DNA from: Paraspadella gotoi
Lineage: Eukaryota; Chaetognatha
Reading direction: 5' to 3'
Assembly (NCBI GenBank): GCA_051294375.1
Contig: CM119268.1
Coordinates: 23,024,256 to 23,088,255 of the forward strand
DNA: 64,000 nt
In this document: positions 10,817-19,993 of the stretch, piece after piece
Layout: every line of letters begins with the position of its first letter
Position numbering within the stretch: the first letter of the stretch is position 1
Program-made: the position numbers and the translations under genes
The notes under the pieces: generated by a model
What the model saw: the letters and a program-made list of their open reading frames with translations, nothing else
Told to the model about the DNA's origin: nothing
Database searches by the model: none

Positions 10817-11174
10817 GTTGCGCCGCAGTGACTGCCTTATCACGTGTATTTCTCGTGACATGACATGACACGACGTGAAATAACATGAGTACATGACTAC
10901 AATAACTTTCTTAGCCCATGTATTTATGACATGCACAAAATCGAAATTCCGTCTTTTATTCTTTATAGTTTTAGGAATTCCTGAAGGCGGCGCGAGCAGT
11001 CACTTAGATTTGAGGTTTTTTTCTGTCTTAACAAAAGAGCAACCAACAATAGGGAAATTATATGCATTTCAACGTAAGTGGGACAGACCGACGGACAGAC
11101 ATACCGAAGGACCGACCGACAGACCGACCGAAAAGTGATTTATAGAGTTGCTCCGCGAGTACTCGCGGCGCAAC
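10817..11174 (+). mobile_element. MITE-like element with GTTGCGCCGC inverted ends, copy A
   Basis: The element begins GTTGCGCCGCAGTGAC and ends GAGTACTCGCGGCGCAAC, so the outer 10 bases are perfect inverted repeats. The interior carries CTGAAGGCGGCGCGAGCAGT and a (GACCGACC) stretch. It has no coding capacity. Related copies are at 11205-11406 (5' truncated), 57689-57851 (reverse) and 63759-64000 (cut by the window end). Clear target-site duplications are not visible. Confidence 0.7.
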
Positions 11175-11204
11175 TTTTACTTTTCCTTTTACTTATCATG
11201 CCAT

Positions 11205-11406
11205 TTATTCCTTACAGATTTCTTTAAAAACAAAAGGCAGCGCCAGTAGTCGCTTCGATTTGATTTTTATCAAATGAGCAACAAACTATAGGCAAGTTAT
11301 AAGCGTTTTTTACGTAAGTGGGACAAACCAATGGACAGACATACCGACCAACCGACCGACCAAAAAGTGACTTATAAAGTTGCTCCGCGAGTATTCGTGG
11401 CGCAAC
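11205..11406 (+). mobile_element. MITE-like element, copy B (5' truncated)
   Basis: Shares the 3' half of copy A: GGCAGCGCCAGTAGTCGCTT, GACAGACATACCGACC and the terminal GTTGCTCCGCGAGTATTCGTGGCGCAAC. It lies in direct orientation about 30 bp after copy A, so the pair may have arisen by tandem duplication or nested insertion. Confidence 0.65.
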
Positions 11407-11469
11407 TGAAAAACTAGAATGTAGATAAAATATAATTTCCAGAGATGGAGCAAAGAAGATTGAAGACTT

Positions 11470-12335
11470 TTAAATCTGCTTTGGGTGAAGAGTAGTGAGT
11501 GGGGAGTTAGTGGGGAGTTAGTGGGGAAGTTAGTGGGAGTGAGAGGGGAGTCAGTGGGAGTTAGTGGGGAGTTAGTGGGGAGTAGTAGGGAGTTAGTGGG
11601 GAGTGAGCGGGGAGTGAGTAGGGAATTAGTGGGGAGTGAGTGGGGAGTGAGCGGGGATTTAGTTGGAGTGAGTAGGGAGTTAGTGGGGAGTTAGTGGGGA
11701 GTTAGTGTGGAGTAGGGGGTGAGTGGGGAGTGAGGGGGAGTGAGTAGGGAGTTAGTGGGGAGTTAGTGGGAGTTAGTGGGGAGTGAGTGGAAGTGAGTGG
11801 GGAGTGAGTGGGAAGGGTGGGGAGTGGGGAGTGAGTGGGGAGTTAGTGGGGAGTTAGTGGGGAGTGAGTGGGAAGTGAGTGGGGAGTGAGTGGGGAGTTG
11901 TGGGGAGTGAGAGTGGAGTGAGCGGGGATTTAGTGGGGAGTGAGTAGGGAGTTAGTGAGGAGTGAGCGGGGAGTGAGTAGGAGTTAGTGGGAGTGAGTAG
12001 GGAGTTTGTGGGGAGTGAGTGGGGAGTGAGTAGGGAGTTAGTGGGGAGTGAGGGGGAGTTAGTGTGGAGTTAGTGGGGAGTGAGCGGGGAGTGAGTAGGG
12101 AGTTAGTGGGAGTTAGTGGGAGTGAGTGGAGTGAGTGGGGAGTTAGTGGGGAGTTAGTGGGGAGTGAGTGGGAGTGAGTGGGGAGTGAGTAGGGAGTTAG
12201 TGGGGAGTGAGAGGGAGTGAGCGGGGATTTAGTGGGGAGTGAGTAGGGAGTTAGTGGGAAGAGAGTAGGGAGGAGTAGGGAGTTAGTGGGGAGTGAGTGG
12301 GGGATTGAGTGGGGAGTGAGTGGGGAGTAAGTCGC
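11470..12335. repeat. G-rich minisatellite (11/22-bp units)
   Basis: About 0.87 kb of imperfect units such as GTGGGGAGTTA and GTGGGGAGTGAGC, reading AGTGGGGAGTTAGTGGGGAG over and over. Dense GGGG runs on one strand give G-quadruplex potential. The minus-strand open frames of Ser/Pro/Leu/Thr repeats are artefacts. Confidence 0.9.
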
Positions 12336-12792
12336 CATTGAGAAAGTCTGCAAAATTTCTCTTCAACCAAAAAGTTTTTGGTGAGACTCGAGTCTTTGTC
12401 AGATTTTGGTCTCGAATCTGCGAAATTTCGAGATGAAAGAAAAGAAAAAATAAAAGGAAAGAAAAAGAAGAAAATTTCGGGGCAAAAGCGAACGAGTTTG
12501 AACAGGAATAAACTGGAATTAATTAAGGGCCGACGTAATCTGTGTTGAAAGAGAAAATTGAGAGAGAATCTTGTCATAGAGACATCGATTAAATCGAGAC
12601 GCGAATAAGTTATTAATTTGGCGAGGAGAACAGAAATGATACAAGTATATATATTACCATATAATTATAAATGATGTTATTATTACTAGTTTAGAATGTA
12701 GAATATTTGTTCGCTTACCTTGCTCTAATTTGACGGATAAATATTGTACAGATTAACGACTGAAGGAAAGAGAAAAAAAAACACTTTAATTT

Positions 12793-12854
<62 letters not shown>

Positions 12855-13526
12855 TTAAGAACAAGAAAAACAGGTCAGGTCAAATCGAATTTAATGTGGG
12901 CGAAGTTTCTCTAGTTTTTTGTCGCTAAAAATTAAAAATAAAAAAACTGTTATTTTTTCACTAAATTGTTACTTGTTCAAGATTCACTTTTACTCACTTA
13001 AATTTATTCTTAAGTAATTCTCACAATAAATAAATGTAGCAGATTAATTTGTGAATTGTCTGAAATGAGATTGAGTTCCTCAATCTCATTTGCATATTGT
13101 CTGTAAGATAAATACCGTTTTTTTTCTCAATCATTTGCTCTTTAAAGTCACACGATGTATATAATTATAAATGTATGAAGACGAGACCTCCATAGATTCT
13201 GTTTGCTACTTTGTTTTTTTTAATGAAAGTTCACCATTTGTCCGACAGATGTACTCATCGATTGAGTCGCAAAAATCCGCAGAAAATTGTGAAAAAATGA
13301 ACAGCGCGATTAAAGTTGTAGTACAACTTTGTTCATAAAATATATTAATACAATATAATGAAATAATTGTTTACAATATAATAAAATAATTAGTACAAAT
13401 AGTACGACCAAAGTTCGTTTATAATCAAATTCTAATTTTAAATACTTAATTATTATCATGTATTATATATTATTATCATTATTATTATTATAATTATTAA
13501 TATAATAATATTCACCCTCTACCCAG
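12336..13526. other. AT-rich non-coding region upstream of the Pax exons
   Basis: Contains (AG)n at 12797-12850, the palindrome AAATGAGATTGAG...CTCAATCTCATTT near 13064-13092, and AT-rich sequence just before the first paired exon. The first exon of the Pax gene (start codon and extreme N-terminus) must lie upstream of 13527, but I could not identify it. Confidence 0.6.
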
Positions 13527-13692
13527 GCCAAGGCCGCACCAACCAATTGGGCGGCTCCTTTCTCAACGGTCGTCCACTTCCTAACGAGATGCGTCGACGC
13601 ATCGTGGAATTGGCGGCCAACGGTCACCGCGCCGCCTCCATCAGTCGGATGCTCAAAGTCTCCCACGGATGCGTCTCCAAGATTCTCGTCAG
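13527..13692 (+). CDS. Pax exon: N-terminal paired subdomain
   Basis: Follows a CTACCCAG acceptor and ends GTCAG before GTGTTG. It encodes [20 protein letters not shown], then [20 protein letters not shown] and [12 protein letters not shown], the first helix-turn-helix of the paired domain, which binds DNA. The initial glycine needs one base from an upstream exon, so this is not the first coding exon. Confidence 0.93.
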
Positions 13693-16600
13693 GTGTTGAA
13701 GGAAGTTGCGGCGGGAAAGTTATGCATCAAACTGAAGTTGCTGCAGGAATTTTATGCAAGTCGCTGAAGTTGCTGCTGGGATGTACCTTGCATGTTGTTT
13801 GAAAAAACTGACGCGCATTTTGCCTAAGATAATTGATGCAATAAAGTTTTGCTTGTTGCGAAACATAGATGCTGCAATGATGTGAGAGAGAATTGCTGCG
13901 ATGATGTCTTGAATGTTTTTTTCAAAAAAGTTGCTAAAAAGATTTTTTTAAAAAATAATGTTTTTTGCACGTTGTAAAAGAATTGCTGCAATAAATTATA
14001 GTTTCAGAGATCATGTCGGTTGTCTACAGGATGTTATGTTTTCAATGCTATTTTGAAGAACATGTTTTTTTGCTAATTACTATGGAGATATCTTCAGTCG
14101 TATCAGAAACGCTAATTCCTCTTCGATAATGAGAAACCATGCCCCCTACTCAAACTTAACCCTACCTTTCTCACTTTTCAGATTCCAGCAAAGTGGGTCC
14201 ATCCTTCCGGGTCACATCGGCGGATCGAAACCTCGAGTCACGACTCAAGAAGTTGAAGGGAAAATCATCATGTACAAGAAAAATAATCCAACGATGTTCA
14301 CTTGGGAAATTAGGGAGAGATTATGCGGGGATGGGGTTTGCCGCAGGTGATTGGTTGCTGCGGGGGATTGGTTGCTGCGGGGGATTGGTTGCTGCGCAGG
14401 TGATTGGTTGCTGGGGGAGAAGGTGATTGTCAGCTGTGGGATTATTATTGCTGCGGGATTTGCTTATTTTGGATTATTGTTTACTGTTGAGATTGTCTGC
14501 TGTTTGCATCAATTGATTTGGTTGCTGTTTGATTTGATTTTTTTTGCATATGCTATTTTGTTTTCATCAAGGGCGTGTCGTGGGGTAAACTCCCTCCACA
14601 AAGCCCAGCGGCCTCTGGAGCTCGGGCTCTTTGGGGGTGAGGCGGGAAAAGCTCATGCGCCTAAGAATAATTTCATAAAAAATATACATTAGAAAAACGA
14701 TAGCTTTTAATCTTGTGAAATAATTTCGTATCAGTAGGAAATCTTAAAATTTAAACACATGTGATATGACAATAAAGTATAATTTTTAAAATGACTTATT
14801 CTTGCTAAGTTGCTAAATTAATCGTAAGGAGGTGGGATGAGCTTAGACTTAGATGGAGGGGCCCGCCATTTCTGTAATCGCCACTGATTCGTATATCCTT
14901 TTTTACAGAAATTGTAAGCAAAAATTGTAGCTGGTAAACTTGGTAAGTTAGTGATTGCGTCGCAACTTCCACTCTGCTTCTCCTGTTGACGAAATCCCTT
15001 TTAATCAGTCAGTCTTTGGATCCGTTTTTTTTTTACGGATCCTTTTTCCTAATCTCCTCAGATCCGTCTGTCCGTTTGTCTCTCTTTCCAGATCAACGGC
15101 CCCTTCAACTTCGTCCATCAATCGAATTCTTCGCAAATATCGATTCAACGCAAACGAGAAACCGAAATCAGGTGAAAACCTGAACATATTTTCCAAAAGT
15201 CCCTCATCTCAACTTAAATTTCAGAATCGGTTAGGATTAAAGATTAGGGTAGGGATTAGGGTAGGGATTAGGATTAATGTTTAAGTTAGGGATTATGGTT
15301 TAGGCTTTAGGGTTATGGGACAAAGTTAGGGATTAGCAAATGAGATTATGGGATCAGGGTTATTAATTAAGTAGAAAATTAGGGTTAAATATTTAGGTTG
15401 AAACCAAAAACTTATAATTGTTATAATCGCAATAGTATCATTAGTATAGTATAGAATAGTATAGTATAGTATAGTATCAATACTATCAAAAATCCATTTT
15501 AACATTTCTTTAAAGATTCCGATGGAACTGCGAGTCCTTCTGCAAGTTCTTCTCCAGACGCCAGAGCGGAAAATGAAAAACAAGGCACTGTTGATCTCAC
15601 GAGAGCTGGTGCAATGAAACAGCAAAGCGGTGATTTTGCTAAAATACAGGACAGCGATAATTACACAGAAACTGGAACTAAAAACAGTAGTGAATTTGCG
15701 GGAAATAATGCAATAAATCAGAGTATAAGTGATTTTTATGGAACGAGCGCTTTAAACCAAAGCACGGACTATTTTAATGGAATGAATAACGGAAATCAAA
15801 CCAGTGCCCATTGCGATTTAACTGATTTCAAAACATCAAACGAATTTTCTGGAAATGAGGTTATAAGACACAATAGGTCCGATTCCACCAGAACGGATGT
15901 TGAGGAACAACATGATTTTCAAAATGGAGTTGTGAAACAAAGTAATCAAGTTTTTGAAGGAACTGGTGCTGTAGTCAGAAGCACCGGTGAATTTCACACA
16001 GGCGAAGCTGAGAAGAAATGCCTCACTAAAACAGTGAATGATAATGAAAAGTAAGTTTTTTAAAAAAAATGGTCAGCTAAATTTGTATTCATTCCGTACC
16101 CCTTCAAACTTCATTGCTAACCTCATCTTTTACAGCGAACCAAACATTCTTTCGTCGTTCAATGAATTCCCAACGTCTTCTGCTGCCGCCTCGACTCAGT
16201 CAGAAATGCTGTCTGCAGCGACTGCAGCAACTGCAGCATCGATGGATAAACGGCGGCGGAAAGGGTTCTCGGCCAAGCAACTGTCGGCGATGGAAGAGGC
16301 ATTCAAGAAAAACAAATACCCGGATGTAGAAGAAAGGATGGAATTGGAAAGGAAGCTGGGAATCTCGCACAATCGGATTCAGGTCGGGTGGAGGGATTGG
16401 AATAAATGTGTCCTTTTCAACGATGTGAGTTGGAAAATGATTAATTTGATATGGGAGATGAAATAATAAGGGTTAAAAGTGTCTAAAGTTATCTTTCTCT
16501 CTTTTTCACTTATAAAAATCGTATACTGCTTTATCAAATAAGGTCGAGTGCATAATCTAAAAAAAAAGATGCACCTTTTTTCATATATTAATTAATATGA

Positions 16601-18894
16601 CAAATTCAGGTTTGGTTCTCCAATCGTCGCTCAAGATTTCGCAAAAACGGATCCACTGATTTCTCAAATCAAGAAGAGCAGACGCCACATCCTTCACAGT
16701 TGCCAATTCCGATTCAACAGCAGCTTGAAATGCCAGTCGAGACAGTTATCAAGTCTGAGACCAACATTAATCAGGGAGGCTTCACTCTGACTCCACGATT
16801 TGTGAAACCCTTGGCCACCGCGGATGCTTATCACTATCACCATCCAGTCACCACTGCTTTTTCACCACTATCCCTGGCCCAGTCGCTTTTGATGTCACAA
16901 TCTCCCATCGTTTCACAACCGTTTTCCTGGTCACAACCGATTTCTATGACCCAACCTCCTACTGTGCTACAGCCTCAGGCCATGTCTCAAACTTTGCCTT
17001 TGTCGCACACTTTACCATCGTCATATAAACTGCCGCCTTTGTCCAATAATTTGCCATTTTCTCAATCAATGCCTGAACTCCTGCCATCTTTTGTGCCACA
17101 TTCCTTGCCATCTCCAACCAAAATTCTTTCTTGCAATCCTGTATATGGATACGAGGCTGCCGTTTCCTCATCTTTTGACCCATTTTTTACAAACTACATG
17201 GGGAGTACAACAGGCTCATTATATCCCCATGATACGCAAATATCATCCCTCACTGGTTCATCCTTTTCTACGCCATTTTCTCTGGCTGGTTCAAGTTCAA
17301 TGATAATGGATCACACTTTTCCTGCAACAAACTATTCGGATTTTAATTTTACTCCCACTATGCCATCCATGATACCGCCATCAATGACTTTGCCTCTGCC
17401 ACCTCCTTCAATGTCGGCTTGGCCACCAATAACAGTGCCACCTCCAACGCTTGCTCCGATGCCATTGCTGCCATCAGAGATGGCATCGGAAATCGACAAA
17501 GTTGAAGCCCCGATTAACGGACATTCTCATTTATTGCCCCCTCTGGTAGAACCCATTAATAATCAAATCAAATCGGTAGAAATTGGGATGAAAACTGACT
17601 CAACCATCGAGTACAGTGAGACGGATTTCCAGTCGAACGATGGGGAAATTATTCTAAGAAAATCAAACATTGATCGAATCGCAACGCAATCAAATGCAAT
17701 CCAAGGGACTTCTGCTCAAAATCAATTTATTCCTAATGAAAGCCATGATATATAGTGTAAAGACCAACAATTCGTATTACGAGAAATGAAAATTCTTTCA
17801 AACCGGGTGACCAATGTTCTACAACTGAAACATATGCCCCAATCGCCTCATTTGCCCTTAGGCCCAATAACGTTGAGCCAGATGCAGTTAACAGTTTATC
17901 TGCGGATGCTATTTTCATAATGGACAACTCAAAAAGGAAATACTTTATGAACAAGACAATGGACGACTCTTTTAACACATCCGACCCTCTTGGACTTAAT
18001 CAGGAGAAAAAACAAGGATCACATTATTATGGTTACCCTGTACATTCTCAAAAATTTAGGATTAACCCTGAGGATACAGTGTGACACTAATCCACGTGAT
18101 ACATCAGCTTTATCGCAAGAAGGCAATGGTTTCAGAAATGAAGGAATGGTTCATGATCCGAGAGTCGAGAAAAAGTTGATATCTCATCAGTCGTTATCAA
18201 GACGATGCTTCTCAATTTAGTGTGCAAGAATCGGTTCAGACTGAGGACATTCGAGAAAGGGCCGCTGATCGCTTTGCTCCTAAACAAGATGCTGTGTCTA
18301 GGAATCAGGAAATCCCGTGAAGGATGAAAATTTAGATTATGTAGAGAATGAAAAGGAAAACGATCTTCACGAGAAAACTTGTTCTTCTTACAAAGTACAG
18401 GTGACAGTAGCATACACTCAGGCCTGACTAATGCTACTAAATTTTAACAACTTTGCCAATTTTTTTTCAAACAGCGAAAGCGATTACAACAATTGCCAAA
18501 TCCATCCAAACCTTGATGCTATTACCAATCAAAAGTGGCCATACGACTGGAGCCAGGTAAAATTAACAACTTCTATTCGTATAAAGTCAATATGTAAATT
18601 AATTTTAGGGAAAAAAACAATTTAATTACATCTTTGATTTTATTCGGCAGACAAATCATTTCATCAACTCGCCATTTACTCACCCCGTGGCTCAACAGGA
18701 ACCAACCTTCATTTCCTCTCATCAAATCCCACCTTTGATGAACTTACCTTCATTTCCTACGCATCACGATTTCGGTTGGAGCGAAATCACTTCACAATCC
18801 TGTCGGTCACGTGACTCACGCCTCTTTTCCTGCCGCCAACGCTGCGGCAATCTCTGCAGCAGACGCTTTTACTTCTGATGCTACTGGATATTAA
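13527..18894 (+). CDS. Pax gene (paired domain plus homeodomain), Pax3/7-like
   Basis: Transcription factor gene with at least eight exons: 13527-13692, 14182-14346, 15092-15171, 15516-16050, 16136-16382, 16610 to about 18401, 18475-18556 and 18651-18894. The first three encode the whole paired domain; all joins are in phase (R-F across the first, R-S across the second). The fifth and sixth encode a complete homeodomain with WFSNRR (serine at position 50, the paired-class mark). Residue H at the position equivalent to paired 47 ([10 protein letters not shown]) separates it from Pax6, and GRPLPN and the MFTWEIR stretch are closest to Pax3/7; this subfamily call is inference from memory. The region after the homeodomain is long and rich in P, S, M and L, as in trans-activation domains. 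The first coding exon is missing. Frame breaks after 17755 are described separately. Confidence 0.9.
14182..14346 (+). CDS. Pax exon: C-terminal paired subdomain
   Basis: Acceptor TTTTCAG, donor GTGATT. Encodes [33 protein letters not shown] and [20 protein letters not shown], the linker and RED half of the paired domain. The phase joins both neighbours. Confidence 0.93.
15092..15171 (+). CDS. Pax exon: end of paired domain
   Basis: Acceptor CTCTTTCCAG, donor GTGAAA. Encodes [20 protein letters not shown] then NEKPKS. The SSINRILR helix is the last helix of the paired domain. The intron before it falls after GVCRR, in phase. Confidence 0.9.
15516..16050 (+). CDS. Pax exon: linker between paired domain and homeodomain
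   Basis: Acceptor TTCTTTAAAG, perfect GTAAGT donor. A long, open, low-hydrophobicity linker contains repeated phrases of the type SxDFxGTxALNQSxDYF (for example [18 protein letters not shown] and [18 protein letters not shown]), suggesting short internal sequence repeats of about 17 residues. No octapeptide is recognisable. Confidence 0.8.
16136..16382 (+). CDS. Pax exon: homeodomain helices 1 to 3 (first part)
   Basis: Acceptor CTTTTACAG, donor GTCGGG. After an Ala/Ser/Thr-rich lead it encodes [39 protein letters not shown] and SHNRIQ. The intron splits the homeodomain between Q and V of the recognition helix, the classical 46/47 position of paired-class genes. Confidence 0.93.
16610..18401 (+). 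CDS. Pax exon: recognition helix and long C-terminal region (frameshifted)
   Basis: Starts at TTCAG|GTTTGG and encodes [13 protein letters not shown] then a P/S/M/L-rich activation-type region rich in MSQ, SQP and PPPSM motifs. The first frame stops at 17753-17755. Coding character continues in other frames: [19 protein letters not shown] through GYPVHSQKF to a stop at 18084, then [16 protein letters not shown] and, one shift later, [18 protein letters not shown] infer one long exon broken by about four one-base errors rather than a true early stop. Its donor is probably near 18401 (GTGACA) but is not certain. Confidence 0.7.
18475..18556 (+). CDS. Pax exon: C-terminal segment
   Basis: Acceptor TTTTCAAACAG, donor GTAAAA. 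Encodes [20 protein letters not shown] then WPYDWSQ. Aromatic, tyrosine-rich text like this is common in Pax and other homeobox C-termini. It joins in phase to the last exon. Confidence 0.65.
18651..18894 (+). CDS. Pax last exon (one frameshift)
   Basis: Acceptor ATTCGGCAG. Begins [20 protein letters not shown] in one frame and, after a one-base slip near 18790, ends [20 protein letters not shown] then FTSDATGY and TAA. The alanine-rich end looks like a genuine C-terminus, so the slip is probably a sequence error. Confidence 0.6.
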
Positions 18895-19689
18895 TTATTT
18901 ATTTGTTTTTTGGTTTAAAAAACTGCATTAAATTGGGCAAAAGATGATACAAAATGTATTGAAACCTTTTGTTTTTTTTTTCTTTAATGAATAGTTTAGT
19001 TTATTGTTGCCGTTTGTTCATATATGGTTACTGCTGTTTGACGTGCTGATGATTTTTCGTTGATTTAATCTTGAATCTAAATACTTTGTTAACATATCAA
19101 TTGAAGTTTTTAAAATTTAGAGTTTGTTGATTATTAAGTAAATGTTTTTTGTTTTTTCTAATTTACTATAATAAACTAGTAATAGTACTATCCTTGACTA
19201 AATGAAAAATAATAGTAAGAGTGGTCTGTCAAAAAGTTGAAAGTTTTCTTGTTTTACCTTTTACATTTTTTTAATGTGTTTTAAAAAAGAGAATATCTTA
19301 AACAATTCAATTCAACTGCCTCAGAGTTTAATTCATGATGAGTATTGAGTAAATAGCTTTTTTTTAACAATCACCGAGTTGTGAAGTAAGATAGACTGTT
19401 TAATGATGAACCAACTCAGCAAATTGTGTCACAAAATTACTAATTTCCAGTTTTAATGACCTCCTTTTGTGTTCTTTGTAAGCATCGAACTACTGTCCCA
19501 AGTCAGGATCAAGAAAGTTATTTTTTCATTAAATGAAAGAATAATATTCATATTAAATTTGATGTATTGTGATAAATTCAAGCTTTTAATTTCGATATTA
19601 TCATCGAATCATCAACATTTAAAACAATAACAAGAAACTTCTAAACGCCTTCTCTTTCTAATTCTACATCAACTCCCAATCTCTCCATC
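18895..19689. other. Intergenic space between convergent Pax and ferlin genes
   Basis: AT-rich sequence without coding signal. ATTAAA at about 18926 and AATAAA at about 19170 are candidate poly(A) signals for Pax. TTTAAT at 19585-19590 (ATTAAA on the minus strand) is a candidate for ferlin. All are weak inferences. Confidence 0.4.
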
Positions 19690-19993
19690 TTAACTCCCCA
19701 TCCCCAGCAACTTCTTAGAGAGTATCCCTGGAAAGCTATAAATGAAAGAGGCTAAAAATAGAATCCCGACGACGAGCAGACAGAGACACGTGATCAAACA
19801 TTTGTTCTTCGCCCAGATCACGTGACGAAAAGTCTTCCACGGCGACGTCAACCAGAAGAAGGAGTCGTCGGGCCGTTTGGGCTCCTGCAGCCGCGGATGC
19901 TGATTGGGGTCCTCGCGGCCGCGGCCCGCGGGACGCAGCGCAGCGCCGGCTGCGTCCTCGATGTCCAACTCCAACTCGATCTTGCCCGTCATG
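19690..19993 (-). CDS. Ferlin last exon: Ferlin_C segment and membrane anchor
   Basis: Encodes [18 protein letters not shown], the ferlin motif [34 protein letters not shown] and a single hydrophobic anchor ([20 protein letters not shown]) followed by [14 protein letters not shown] and TAA. This is the conserved C-terminus of ferlins: the tail anchor puts the C2 domains in the cytosol. Acceptor GCCACCGCCGCAG on the minus strand. Confidence 0.96.

Noticed and set aside
11485-12353. Open frames with repeated GELVGS or PLTPYSLPT
   Set aside because: Direct translations of the 11/22-bp G-rich minisatellite.
13463-13666. Minus-strand 67-codon frame
   Set aside because: Antisense shadow of the paired-domain exon.
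15230-15370. Interstitial telomere scar
   Set aside because: The TTAGGG-like words are degenerate, mixed with GGATTA and occur in six places, some with shared flanks; dispersed repeats explain this better.
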